Of a DNA stretch of 64,000 bases, positions 7,233 to 16,262 are shown in pieces. This stretch comes from Arthrobacter methylotrophus (GTDB lineage Bacteria > Actinomycetota > Actinomycetes > Actinomycetales > Micrococcaceae): the NCBI RefSeq assembly GCF_039539965.1, contig NZ_BAABED010000001.1, forward strand, positions 2,046,001 to 2,110,000. Direction: 5' to 3'. Both the position numbers and the translations under genes were made by a program. The notes below the pieces were generated by a model. The model was not told the DNA's origin and did not search any database. It saw only the letters and a list, made by a program, of their open reading frames with translations. Each line of letters opens with the position of its first letter. Position 1 is the stretch's first letter.

Positions 7233-9239
7233 GTGAAAGCCGAACAACTCCCGCTGCTGAACTCTGTCTCTTCCCCTGCCGCCCATCCCGATGGCACCCG
7301 TGCTGTCGTGTCGGTTACCCGGCCCGATTTTGACGCCGACGCCTACGTTGGACAACTTTGGAGCGTTCCTTTCGACCCAGCGATGCTGCCACGCCGGATC
7401 ACCCGCGGATTCAGGGACACCGCGCCTGCCTTCTCGCCTGACGGCAGGGCATTGGCGTTCCTCCGGGCGACAGCGGACGGCAAGCCGCAACTGCATGTCG
7501 TGGAAGCCGACGGCGGGGAGCCGCAGGCTCTTACAGAGCAGAAATTAGGAGTTTCGGAATTTTCCTGGGCGCCCGATTCGAGCAGGATCGTGTTCTCCTC
7601 GCGGGTTCCCGAAGAAGGCCGTTACGGAACGGTCGACGGAGTCGGGGCGGGTAACGAGGACCCCCGGATGATCACCGACAAGCAATACAGGCTCAACGGG
7701 CTGGGCTATACGGCGGACAAGCCCGCCCAACTGTTCGCCGTCGACGTCCCGGAGCTTGGGGCGGAACCGGCAGTGGTTCCCGTGGGGCGGGCTGCGAAAG
7801 AACGCGGAGCTGATGCGTTCAGCTTGCTGCCAACGCCGGTGCAGTTGACGTTCGGTAAAGCCGACCACACCTCACCCTCGTTCAGCCGGGACGGCGGGAG
7901 CGTCTACTTTGTCGCGTCGCTCCACGAAGGGCACGACGCCGATATCGCCTCGGGGATCTATCGGGTCCCGGCCGCGGGTGGCGAGTTCACGGCCGTGCGT
8001 CCTGACGCTGCACCCCAGTCCGTCCACGAGGTCTGCGAATCCGGAAGCGGCGAATGGCTGTTCTTTACGGCGCAGGACCTCGGCGACGACGGACTGGACT
8101 TCGTGGCCAGGAACACGGCACTGTATGCAATTCCCGTCCGCGGCGGTGAGGCCTCGATGCTCAGCGACGTCGAAAACCAGGACCTTTCCGGCCGCCTCGT
8201 ACCCTTCGGGCTGGACGGCATGCTTGCGCTCAACCCCAGCCGTGGCAGCGTGCAGCTGATCAAATGGACGGCCGACGGCGAGAGCAAGGTCCTGCTCGAG
8301 GGGCCGCGAGTGGCATCGGGTGTCTCGATGGTGGGAGACACCGTGGCCGTCAGTGTCAGCGACGCTTCCAGCAACGGCGAGCTCGGCGTGCTGGAACAGG
8401 GCGGGCTGCGCTTGCTCACCGATTTTTCCAGCGCGCTCAGGGCTGAAGCAACCATTCTCGAACCCCGGGAATTCACCGCCAACGGCAAGGATGGCTATCC
8501 GGTCCATGGTTGGGCGGTCCTGCCTGAGGGCTCCGGCCCCCACCCGGTGTTGCTCACCATCCACGGCGGTCCCTTCTCGCAATACACGGTTGCCTTCTTC
8601 GACGAAGCCCAGGTCTACGCCACGGCCGGATACGCCGTGCTGATGTGCAACCCCCGCGGATCGGCCGGATACGGCCAGGCCCACGGTGGCGCCATCAAGG
8701 AAAAGATGGGGACCGTCGACATGGCGGACGTCCTGAGCTTCCTGGACGGTGCACTGCACGCTTTTCCGACGATGGACAAAGACGCGATCGGGATCATGGG
8801 AGGGTCCTACGGCGGATATCTGACCGCTTGGATCATCGGACATGAACACCGCTTCAAGGCGGCGATTGTGGAACGCGGATTCCTTGATCCCGTGAGTTTC
8901 GTCGGCTCCTCGGATATCGGCTGGTTCTTCGGCGGCCAATACACGGGTGGCTCACCCGAGGAGATGGCAGCCCAAAGCCCCATGGCCGTCGTGAATTCCG
9001 TTCGAACGCCCACTCTGGTGATCCACAGCGAAAACGACCTCAGATGCCCGGTTGAACAGGGCCAGCGCTACTTCACCGCGCTCAAGGCACAGGGTGTGGA
9101 CACGGCATTGCTCCTCTTCCCAGGAGAGGACCACGAGCTTTCACGCTCCGGTGCCCCACATCACCGGCGTCAACGCTTCGAACAGGTTCTCGCGTGGTGG
9201 GCAAAGCACTTGCCGTCAGCCGCGAACCCCGAAGTTTGA
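7233..9239 (+). CDS. S9 family serine peptidase (acylaminoacyl-peptidase type)
   Basis: A 668-residue prolyl-oligopeptidase-family enzyme with no signal peptide, so probably cytoplasmic. The first 400 residues form a WD40/PD40-like beta-propeller (repeats such as FSPDGRALAFLRA and FSWAPDSSRIVFSSRV). The C-terminal alpha/beta hydrolase has the oxyanion HGGPF, the nucleophile in GGSYGGY (about residue 526), Asp in HSENDLRCP and His in GEDHELS. Expected role: trimming short peptides or removing acylated N-terminal residues. The start is GTG at 7233. It ends ten bases from the convergent deformylase gene. Confidence 0.9.
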   Translation: MKAEQLPLLNSVSSPAAHPDGTRAVVSVTRPDFDADAYVGQLWSVPFDPAMLPRRITRGFRDTAPAFSPDGRALAFLRATADGKPQLHVVEADGGEPQALTEQKLGVSEFSWAPDSSRIVFSSRVPEEGRYGTVDGVGAGNEDPRMITDKQYRLNGLGYTADKPAQLFAVDVPELGAEPAVVPVGRAAKERGADAFSLLPTPVQLTFGKADHTSPSFSRDGGSVYFVASLHEGHDADIASGIYRVPAAGGEFTAVRPDAAPQSVHEVCESGSGEWLFFTAQDLGDDGLDFVARNTALYAIPVRGGEASMLSDVENQDLSGRLVPFGLDGMLALNPSRGSVQLIKWTADGESKVLLEGPRVASGVSMVGDTVAVSVSDASSNGELGVLEQGGLRLLTDFSSALRAEATILEPREFTANGKDGYPVHGWAVLPEGSGPHPVLLTIHGGPFSQYTVAFFDEAQVYATAGYAVLMCNPRGSAGYGQAHGGAIKEKMGTVDMADVLSFLDGALHAFPTMDKDAIGIMGGSYGGYLTAWIIGHEHRFKAAIVERGFLDPVSFVGSSDIGWFFGGQYTGGSPEEMAAQSPMAVVNSVRTPTLVIHSENDLRCPVEQGQRYFTALKAQGVDTALLLFPGEDHELSRSGAPHHRRQRFEQVLAWWAKHLPSAANPEV

Positions 9240-9248
9240 ACTCCACGG

Positions 9249-9926
9249 CTAAGGGTTGAGGAATCCCAGCCCGTGGCGTGCCTCGTCGATTCCGGGGTAC
9301 GCCCAATGGGCGGTGTATTCCGCATCGTTGGCCAAGGAACGCAGCTCGGCCCTGTCCAGATAGAGTCCTCCGTTCAAGTGGTCCGTCTCGTGCTGGACTA
9401 TCCGGGCCTGCCATCCGGAGAATTCGGCCGAGGCGGCACTCCCATCGGGACGCTGGTAGTGCAGATGAACATCGCGGTGCCGCGAAACCACAGCCTGGAA
9501 TCCACGCATCGACAGGCATCCTTCATAGAAGGACGCGGTAGACGTTCCCTGAGGCTGGTATCTGGGATTAAGGATCGCGAAGAAGCTCAAGGGCGTCCTC
9601 TGCCGGATCTCCGATGCAATCGGATCGATATCGAAATGGTCCTCGAGCACAGCCAGCTGCAAGGGAATGCCGAGCTGCGGTGCTGCGAGTCCCACGCCTG
9701 GGGCGGCATGCATGACATCCCGCATGCGTTCGATGAGCTGCGCCAGTTCGGTGTCCTTTAGCTGGCCATCATAAGGCGCGGCGTGTTGCCGTAACACGGG
9801 ATGGCCGACTTGCACGATAGGCGGGAGGCCGTCGAGACCGAGGAGCTCCTGAACCGCGGTGCGGATCTCGGCGGCGGTAAACGGCGTATCCGGGCCGGCA
9901 GTCAAGGGGCGGGTCTCAAAGTCCAT
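9249..9926 (-). CDS. def: Peptide deformylase
   Basis: A 225-residue Fe(II)-dependent enzyme that removes the formyl group from new N-termini. All three motifs are present: GVGLAAPQLG, EGCLSMRG and HETDHLNG (the last two supply the metal-binding Cys and two His). The roughly 40-residue N-terminal extension is long for the family but common in actinobacterial copies. It lies downstream of the polyketide-type operon in the same direction, 93 bases apart; this looks like chance adjacency. A second def gene probably exists elsewhere in the genome. Confidence 0.93.
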   Translation of the reverse strand: MDFETRPLTAGPDTPFTAAEIRTAVQELLGLDGLPPIVQVGHPVLRQHAAPYDGQLKDTELAQLIERMRDVMHAAPGVGLAAPQLGIPLQLAVLEDHFDIDPIASEIRQRTPLSFFAILNPRYQPQGTSTASFYEGCLSMRGFQAVVSRHRDVHLHYQRPDGSAASAEFSGWQARIVQHETDHLNGGLYLDRAELRSLANDAEYTAHWAYPGIDEARHGLGFLNP

Positions 9927-10019
9927 GGATTGAGCTTAGTGGGATGGCCCGCCAACCGTCCGGGCAACCCATCAGGGCTCCGGCGTCCGACCCGCTCGCG
10001 GTTGGGCGGAGATCAGTGC

Positions 10020-11162
10020 CTAGTGCATCGTGAATCGTCGGACCACCAGCTCCGAGAACAGCGGAAAGGTGATGGCACGGCCGATCAGCGCGTTGCGTGC
10101 GCTGAGGATCTTCGGGGGAAGGGGACGGCCCAGCGCCATGTTCAGGCTGGCCTGCCAGATGGCTTTCTTTGCGGCGCGCTGCCTGTCCCGTTCGAAGTCC
10201 GCGAGTTCCTTGGCAGCCGGACTTCTTGCTGCTGTGCGCAAGGCATCGCTGATTATGGGCGCCAAGGCAGCCGCATCCAACCAGCCCAGGTTCATCCCTT
10301 GGCCGCCGATCGGGCTGATCTCGTGTGCGGCGTCGCCGAGCAGGGAAATTCGTCCGTGAACCATTCGGGAGACCAGGCGTGAGGTGACACCGAATGCGCT
10401 GATCATCGTATTGCTTGCGGAGTCCACCGCGCTCCCGGTCCGTTTCTTGATGAGGGCGGCGAGCGTATGCGGAGTGGGTTCCGCACACGGGGCGCCGAGC
10501 CGGACTACCCACCGGCGGATTCCGCCCGGCAGCGGAAATGACTCCACAATTCCGCCCGGCTCGAGGAATAGGACGGCCTTGTTGCCGTACGTCGATTCGT
10601 CCAGGAAGTCGCCCATCACGTAGTAGTCGGGATAGGTGCGCAGCCGTGGCTCCAGTCCCAGCCCCCCGCGCACGACGGAATGGACACCGTCGGCTGCAAT
10701 GACGAAGCGGCCCGAAAACTCCACCGCGCTACCGTCTTGCTGTCCACGCACACGCAGGCACCCGTCGTCGTCGACGACTTCCTCAACGTGCACCCCGCGA
10801 CGAAGCGCAGCAGGATCGAGGGCCTGCACCCTGGACTCAAGAGTCCGGGTGGTGAGATATTGCGGAACGGAAAGGATGAAGGGGTACTCAGCCGAGGGGC
10901 GGGCGAAGTCCATGTCGGCTACTCTTCGGCCGCCGCTGTATGCGGCACCGTGGGTGATCCGGATGCCGGAGGAGACCAGCGTGTGCGCGGCACCTACGGC
11001 GTCGAGGGCCGCGAGTGCGGGGGGATGGATTCCGATGGCGCGGGATTGGCGGCTCGTTGTCACGTGTCGCTCCAGAACTGCAACCCGGTGCCCGAGTTGC
11101 AGCAGCAGGGCAGCGATATAGAGCCCGACCGGCCCTGCACCGACCACCACGACGTCAAACAT
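10020..11162 (-). CDS. FAD-dependent monooxygenase (SrsC-like)
   Basis: A 380-residue group A flavoprotein hydroxylase. Motifs: GAGPVGLYIA (FAD binding), AADGVHS (the DG motif) and GDAAHEISPIGGQGMN (the GD motif). It is the third gene of a type III polyketide operon (synthase, methyltransferase, hydroxylase) and overlaps the methyltransferase gene by 8 bp. In Streptomyces griseus the same order (srsABC) makes alkylresorcinols and then methylated phenolic lipids and quinones; here the role, oxidising the aromatic ring to a hydroquinone/quinone, is inferred from that layout. Confidence 0.8.
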   Translation of the reverse strand: MFDVVVVGAGPVGLYIAALLLQLGHRVAVLERHVTTSRQSRAIGIHPPALAALDAVGAAHTLVSSGIRITHGAAYSGGRRVADMDFARPSAEYPFILSVPQYLTTRTLESRVQALDPAALRRGVHVEEVVDDDGCLRVRGQQDGSAVEFSGRFVIAADGVHSVVRGGLGLEPRLRTYPDYYVMGDFLDESTYGNKAVLFLEPGGIVESFPLPGGIRRWVVRLGAPCAEPTPHTLAALIKKRTGSAVDSASNTMISAFGVTSRLVSRMVHGRISLLGDAAHEISPIGGQGMNLGWLDAAALAPIISDALRTAARSPAAKELADFERDRQRAAKKAIWQASLNMALGRPLPPKILSARNALIGRAITFPLFSELVVRRFTMH

Positions 11163-11886
11163 CGGGAGCCTCGTCCGGCCGGTAGATCAGCAAGTTATGC
11201 CACATGCCGCTGGGTTCTACCATCCAGACGGGGGGAGTGGCAGCCCGGAGTTCCGCTGCTGTGTAGCTCCGCCTGATGGAGGTGAGGCCGTCACCGTGGA
11301 TGTAGGAGCCAAGGCCGAGCGGCCAGAAGGCGGCCCAGAAGAGCGCGTACGCGAGGGAGCTGCGCGTCAGGTCGTTGTGCAGGGCAAGCTGTCGGCACAA
11401 GTGTTCGGAATCGCGAAGGAAGGAAGCGAGTTCCGGAGGGGCCAAGTGGTGCAGGACATGGTTGGAGATGATGATGTCGTAGGTGAGCCCTTCCGCTACG
11501 AGCTCCGAGCTGAACGCTCTTCGGTAGCGCACGCCCTCGACTGGCGCCGCGGAGTTCGCGAAGTGGAAGGCACGCTCGTCCGGATCGATTGCGGTGACGT
11601 CCAGCCGATAACCGTCTGCCGCCGCCCGGCGCGCAAGGCTTCGGGCGACGTCACCACCGCCGCAGCCGATGTCGAGGACCGTGGTGGGCACCGCCGTCGT
11701 GAGCAATGGCTTGATTTTGGAGCTGTACGTATTCCGCCAACCAGACACCACAGCGTTGACCAGCGCAAACCGCGAGTAACTCCTGTTCAGGCGGACGATC
11801 TCACAATCGGGGCGGTCCATGTCTTCAACGGCTGTCAGGTCCCGCGCGCCGAGAAAGCCGCCAGGGCGTGGGAAGGCGGACATCAC
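11155..11886 (-). CDS. Class I SAM-dependent methyltransferase (SrsB position)
   Basis: A 243-residue methyltransferase with the motif VLDIGCGGGDVARSL and the downstream motif DIIISNHVLHHL. It starts four bases inside the end of the synthase gene (ATGA overlap) and overlaps the hydroxylase gene, so the three are translationally coupled. By analogy with the srsABC operon it probably methylates the hydroxyl or ring of the resorcinol product. Several hydrophobic stretches in the C-terminal third (YALFWAAFWPLGLGSYI) suggest contact with the membrane and a lipid-like substrate. Confidence 0.8.
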   Translation of the reverse strand: MMSAFPRPGGFLGARDLTAVEDMDRPDCEIVRLNRSYSRFALVNAVVSGWRNTYSSKIKPLLTTAVPTTVLDIGCGGGDVARSLARRAAADGYRLDVTAIDPDERAFHFANSAAPVEGVRYRRAFSSELVAEGLTYDIIISNHVLHHLAPPELASFLRDSEHLCRQLALHNDLTRSSLAYALFWAAFWPLGLGSYIHGDGLTSIRRSYTAAELRAATPPVWMVEPSGMWHNLLIYRPDEAPDV

Positions 11887-13019
11887 AATGCAGGGGAAAC
11901 GCGGGTGAACAGTCCCGTCTCAACCGTGAGGCCGGGCCCGAAAGCCATGGAACAGATGCGTTCTTCACGCTGTGCCGGGGTTTGTCCCAGAATGTGTTTC
12001 AGGACGAAGAGCACGGTGGCGCTGCTCATGTTGCCGTAGTTGCGGAGGACTTCGCGCGCTGGGACGAGCTGCTCTTCGGTGAGTTCAAGTTTCGATTCGA
12101 CTTTGTCAAGGATGCTGCGGCCGCCGGGGTGGATGGCCCAATGGGTAATGTCCCGGTAGGGGAGTCCGGCCAAGGAGGAATCCCGTGCAAGCAGGGGTTC
12201 GAGCGCTCCGGTGATGTGCTCCTCGATGATGTGCGGCACGTATGTTCCGAGAATCATTTCGAAGCCTTCGTCACCGATGTTCCAGGCCATGGCTTCTTCG
12301 CCAACGGGTGTCAGGACTGTCTCGAAATGATCCAGCCTGATCACCGGGTCCGGCCCTTCAGGTTCGCGGGAAGTCACGACGGCGGCCGCCGCACCGTCCG
12401 CAAAGATCGCCGAACCCATGATGGTGTCCGGATCATTCGAGGTGCGGACGTGGAGAGAGCAAAGCTCCACGCAGATAACGAGGACGACTGCTGAGGGGTC
12501 AGCCTGACAGAATTGCCGGGCTGCGCGGAGAGCGGGGAACGCGGCGTAGCAGCCCATGAAACCCAGGTGATAGCGCTGCACCGCCGGGCTGAGCCCGAGT
12601 GCACGGACCACCTTGTAATCGGGTCCGGGGTTGAAGAATCCGGTACACGACACCGTGATGACGTGAGTTATGTCGAGTAAATCGATATCAGGACATTTCC
12701 CGACGGCGGCTTTGGCGGCCTCAATGAACAGCTTGGTGGCCTCGACGGCAAAGATCTCGTTGCGGACCTTGGTGCTGGGGCTCAGGACCTGGCCCGAGAC
12801 GGGGTCGAAGAACGACGGATTTTCGGAATGGTTTTCTAAGGTCAGTTCGGCGACGGCGGTGAATCGGGTGTCAATGGCGGCTGAATCGAAGCAGGTCTTC
12901 ACGAGCCGGGATCCGAGCCGCGTCAAGCCAGGTTGGGATGCAAAGACGTCACGTGCTTGTGGCTGTACGAGCACTGTGGGCGGTACGGCAGTTTCCAGAG
13001 ACCTCACGTAGACCGGCAT
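11883..13019 (-). CDS. Type III polyketide synthase (alkylresorcinol/pyrone synthase-like)
   Basis: A 378-residue chalcone/stilbene synthase family enzyme, which condenses a starter acyl-CoA with malonyl-CoA units at a single active site. The catalytic triad is visible: Cys125 in TVSCTGFFNPG, His in HWAIHPGGRSILDKVE and Asn in YGNMSSATV. The GFGPG-equivalent near the C-terminus reads AFGPGLTVE. First gene of a three-gene operon whose order matches srsABC, suggesting a long-chain fatty acyl starter and phenolic lipid products that go to the membrane. Starter and chain length cannot be read from sequence. Confidence 0.88.
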   Translation of the reverse strand: MPVYVRSLETAVPPTVLVQPQARDVFASQPGLTRLGSRLVKTCFDSAAIDTRFTAVAELTLENHSENPSFFDPVSGQVLSPSTKVRNEIFAVEATKLFIEAAKAAVGKCPDIDLLDITHVITVSCTGFFNPGPDYKVVRALGLSPAVQRYHLGFMGCYAAFPALRAARQFCQADPSAVVLVICVELCSLHVRTSNDPDTIMGSAIFADGAAAAVVTSREPEGPDPVIRLDHFETVLTPVGEEAMAWNIGDEGFEMILGTYVPHIIEEHITGALEPLLARDSSLAGLPYRDITHWAIHPGGRSILDKVESKLELTEEQLVPAREVLRNYGNMSSATVLFVLKHILGQTPAQREERICSMAFGPGLTVETGLFTRVSPAL

Positions 13020-13164
13020 GCTTCATTGTTGGCGACGAATATGCCGTTGACAATGGCAAAGGGCGGAATTGTGGTCGTTTTGAACATTTGATGTTGCCGT
13101 GTGGTGTGTAATTTCGCTGAGCCGCGGGTCGAGCGGGTCGAGCGTGGAGGAACTCAGCTCGGAA

Positions 13165-14676
13165 TCAGCTTCCTAGCGATGGCGTAGCAGGGACCTCCGG
13201 CCGTTTGGCTGGCCGCTCGTTCGGCACCGTGATCATGATGGCGATGATGGCGACCACCACCATGAGGAGGTTGAACAGGATGCCGATGGCCCCGCCGAAG
13301 CGAAGGCCAACGTTTTCCTGGTTTCCGATGAACAGTCCCCAGGACCGGATGGTGGCCGGGTCCATGGCCTGGGCGGCCACGTAGAGGGCCGCGGAGGCGG
13401 CGACGCCGATCGCGTTGCCCAGTGAGGAGGCCATCTTGTAGATGCCGGCGGCGGCACCGGCCTCGTCGTCGGGCACGTTCGAGAGGGCCGCATCCGTGGA
13501 CGGTGTCGCGTAGAAGCCGAGGCCGATGCCGAACAATGTGAAACCGATGACGGCCAACACAATGTATTGCCCGATGAGGGTGAAGGTCATTGACGTCAAC
13601 AGGATTCCGATGCCGGCGATCGCGCTGCCCCAGATCATGGGCCGCTTGGGCCCGAAGCGCTGTAGCAGTTTCTCCCCGACGCGGATGGTTGCCAGGATCG
13701 CCACGAGGTAGCCGAGGGTCAGCAGGCCGGACTGCAACGAGGACAAGCCTGCGGCGACCTGGACCAGGCCAAGGGCGACGATCAGTGTCCCGGCCGCGCC
13801 ATTGAGCAGGAAATTCGAGAGGGTCGCGCCGGCGAACGTCGGGTTGCGGAACAGCTTTAGGTTCAGGACCGGATTGTTCCTGCTCGTCTCGATTCCGAAG
13901 AACACCAGTGCAGCCACGACCGCGACGACGAGGAGTCCGATTCCGGTCCAGCTCAGCCAGCCGATCCGAGGGCCTTGCGAGATATACACGTTCAGTGCCA
14001 CGAGCGCGATGATGAGGCTCACCATGCCGCCCCAGTCGAATGATCCGCCGGCTTTCGCAGCCGACTTGGATTCCGGGGTGCCCCGTAGCAGGAATAATGC
14101 GATCACTGAGAGGACGATCGAGATCCAGAAGATGGACCGCCAGCCCAGGAATGATGTCGCCATCAGGCCACCGAAGAGGGCGCAGAAGCCGGAGCCGCCC
14201 CACGAACCGATCGACCAGAAAGACAACGCCCGCTGGCGCTCCTTCCCCTCATAGTAGTTCTTCACCAGGGCCATAGTGGACGGCATGATGCACGCTGCCG
14301 AGAGGCCTTGGACGATTCGGCCGCCCAACAGCGCTGTCGCCGTGAGGCCGCCGGCGTTCTCGGGGGTCAGGGCGATCAGGAGGGACCCGAGGATGCTCAG
14401 GTAGATGCCGATGTTCATGATCCTGACGCGCCCCAGCCGGTCCGCCAGCCCGCCGGCAACCACAATGAAAATGCCTGAGAACAGCGAGGTGATCGACACC
14501 GCGAGGTTTCCCAGGGTTCGCTCGATCCCCAGTGATCCTTGGATGCCCGGGATGACGTTGAGGAGGGTCTGCGCGAACAGCCAGAAGTTGATGACCGCCA
14601 GGACGATGCCGATCAGCCATGCATCGTTTGGCTTCCACTGGGTTTCGGTTTTTGTCGGGAACTGGGAAGTGCTCAT
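13165..14676 (-). CDS. MFS transporter, DHA2 (14-helix) drug/proton antiporter type
   Basis: A 503-residue membrane protein with about 14 hydrophobic helices. The loop 2-3 motif A reads GGLADRLGRVRIMNIG and motif C-like glycines appear in LGWRSIFWISIVLSVIAL, as in QacA/LfrA-type exporters. It sits 145 bases upstream of the polyketide operon on the same strand, so it might export a product or simply be a neighbour. The first in-frame ATG at 14676 fits the family start (MSTSQFPTKTETQWKPNDAW). Confidence 0.85.
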   Translation of the reverse strand: MSTSQFPTKTETQWKPNDAWLIGIVLAVINFWLFAQTLLNVIPGIQGSLGIERTLGNLAVSITSLFSGIFIVVAGGLADRLGRVRIMNIGIYLSILGSLLIALTPENAGGLTATALLGGRIVQGLSAACIMPSTMALVKNYYEGKERQRALSFWSIGSWGGSGFCALFGGLMATSFLGWRSIFWISIVLSVIALFLLRGTPESKSAAKAGGSFDWGGMVSLIIALVALNVYISQGPRIGWLSWTGIGLLVVAVVAALVFFGIETSRNNPVLNLKLFRNPTFAGATLSNFLLNGAAGTLIVALGLVQVAAGLSSLQSGLLTLGYLVAILATIRVGEKLLQRFGPKRPMIWGSAIAGIGILLTSMTFTLIGQYIVLAVIGFTLFGIGLGFYATPSTDAALSNVPDDEAGAAAGIYKMASSLGNAIGVAASAALYVAAQAMDPATIRSWGLFIGNQENVGLRFGGAIGILFNLLMVVVAIIAIMITVPNERPAKRPEVPATPSLGS

Positions 14677-14909
14677 GGTTCACGCATCCTCGGAGAGGTA
14701 GGACAGTCCCGTGGCTTCGTTGACGGGTGGCGCAATAAGATCAAGCTACTCCAAGACGAGGCGAAATTGGCACCCTCCGCCTGAAATTCCGCGAGGATCT
14801 GAGCGATCGAGGGGCCTGGATCTGGTGCGAACGTCGGCCGCGACGGTGTCCTTCCTCACATATTCCTCAAGCCTGACCGCAGGCAGGAACCATGTGGAAG
14901 AATCTCACC

Positions 14910-15575
14910 ATGCGTAGAAAATCCCCACGCCGTCTAGCTTTGGCCGCCACCGCTCTTGCGGGAGTTCTACTAACTGGCTGTTCTGCACCGTCGCCAGTGC
15001 CGACTTCATCAGCTAGCATCGCGCGCCCTTCCCAGGAAAGCGCCGTCCTGGCTCGAGCGGATTCACATCATCTTCTGAAGAGCGCCAACGCGAAAGCCGC
15101 GTTGGTGCTCTTCACTGATTTCCAATGCCCCTACTGCGCCGAGATTGATCCTTTGATTCGCCAGGTCGCGAACGACTACGCGGGCCGCATCAATGTGGTG
15201 GTCCGGAACCTCCCGCTGCCGATGCACCAGAACGCCGGACCCGGTGCACAAGCCGTGGAGGCCGCGGCATCCCAGGGCAAGCTCTCGGAAATGATGGGAT
15301 TGGTTCTCGGTGGACAGGAGGAATGGTCGAAAGCAGCGGATCCTCAACCGGTGTTCACTGAATACGCGCAGCGGTTGGGACTGGACGCCGAGAAATTTGC
15401 GGCCGCTTATACCTCGGCCGCAGTTCAAGAACGGATCAGCAGGGATTATTCCGATGCTGTCGCACTTGGACTGCGCGGTACACCTTCGTTGATCCTCAAC
15501 GGCAAGATGCTGCGCCTGGATTCCTATACCTATGACGAGATCAAAGTGCCTCTCGATGCTGCACTAGCCAGCTAA
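14910..15575 (+). CDS. DsbA-like thioredoxin-fold lipoprotein
   Basis: A secreted, lipid-anchored thiol oxidoreductase. The N-terminus is a lipoprotein signal (RRKSPRRLALAATALAG then the lipobox LLTGC). The thioredoxin domain has the active site CPYC in LFTDFQCPYC and the cis-proline segment LRGTPSLILNGK, as in the DsbA/Vkor-linked DSBA family. Expected role: forming or shuffling disulfides in exported proteins. ATG at 14910 gives a normal short signal-peptide start with GGAAG upstream; an alternative ATG at 14892 adds six residues and also has an AGGA site. Confidence 0.85.
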   Translation: MRRKSPRRLALAATALAGVLLTGCSAPSPVPTSSASIARPSQESAVLARADSHHLLKSANAKAALVLFTDFQCPYCAEIDPLIRQVANDYAGRINVVVRNLPLPMHQNAGPGAQAVEAAASQGKLSEMMGLVLGGQEEWSKAADPQPVFTEYAQRLGLDAEKFAAAYTSAAVQERISRDYSDAVALGLRGTPSLILNGKMLRLDSYTYDEIKVPLDAALAS

Positions 15576-15633
15576 ACAGGCCAACGCCAGGGCCAGTCCG
15601 CGGAGGAACTCCACCTTACGGCCTTGGCGGAGC

Positions 15634-16110
15634 TCATCCCGCCGTTCGGCGCCGGACGTGTAGCCATGCGAGAGCGTCTTGTTTATCAGAGAAGTACCGG
15701 CTCGGGCACGGCGGCAAGGGCAGCCCGCGCCGACCGTGCGCAATGACACGGTCCACGGGAGTGCTGCCCAGGATCGCGAAGGCTGTGATGGTCACCGCTT
15801 CGCTGAAGTAGCGGACCGCTTCGCGGCTGACATGCTCGACGCCCGTGATTTCTAGCAATACTGCAGCGCCCGCGCCACCCGTCAACGCCAGATACCGTTC
15901 TTGGACCAAGGTCCCGTCCTCAGCGCTGATCCGCCCTCCCGGACGCAAAGTGATCAGGACGATCCCTTCCCCAGTGTCCTCCACCGTGACGTTCGGCGGG
16001 TTTGCAGAGGACGGTTCCGGGCCGCGTTCTGCGCCGGTCACGTCGGAATCAGGATTCACCTTCGCTGGAAGGTGCAGTTCAGCCTCGTCTTGGATCAGCA
16101 TCGTCATCAA
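15634..16110 (-). CDS. STAS/SpoIIAA-like small protein
   Basis: A 158-residue protein found as a conserved hypothetical in Arthrobacter relatives. Residues about 38-140 look like a SpoIIAA/STAS-like alpha/beta domain (GIVLITLRPGGRISAEDG, then LLEITGVEHVSREAVRYFSEAVTITAFAILG, then SDKQDALAWL). The first 35 residues are polar and probably disordered. The function is unknown; STAS domains often act as regulatory binding modules. Not obviously in an operon. Confidence 0.65.
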   Translation of the reverse strand: MMTMLIQDEAELHLPAKVNPDSDVTGAERGPEPSSANPPNVTVEDTGEGIVLITLRPGGRISAEDGTLVQERYLALTGGAGAAVLLEITGVEHVSREAVRYFSEAVTITAFAILGSTPVDRVIAHGRRGLPLPPCPSRYFSDKQDALAWLHVRRRTAG

Positions 16111-16262
16111 ATCCCCCAGAATTGATTCAACTGCGACCCCGTCGACGCAGCCCCACCCGGAATCCGCCGGAGCCGAGTACAGCCTAGGCTACCCGCGAAC
16201 AGGTTCGGTGTCGAAGAACCGCGTTATCTCACGTTAACCCGCTCCCAGGGCCTACGCGTGGA

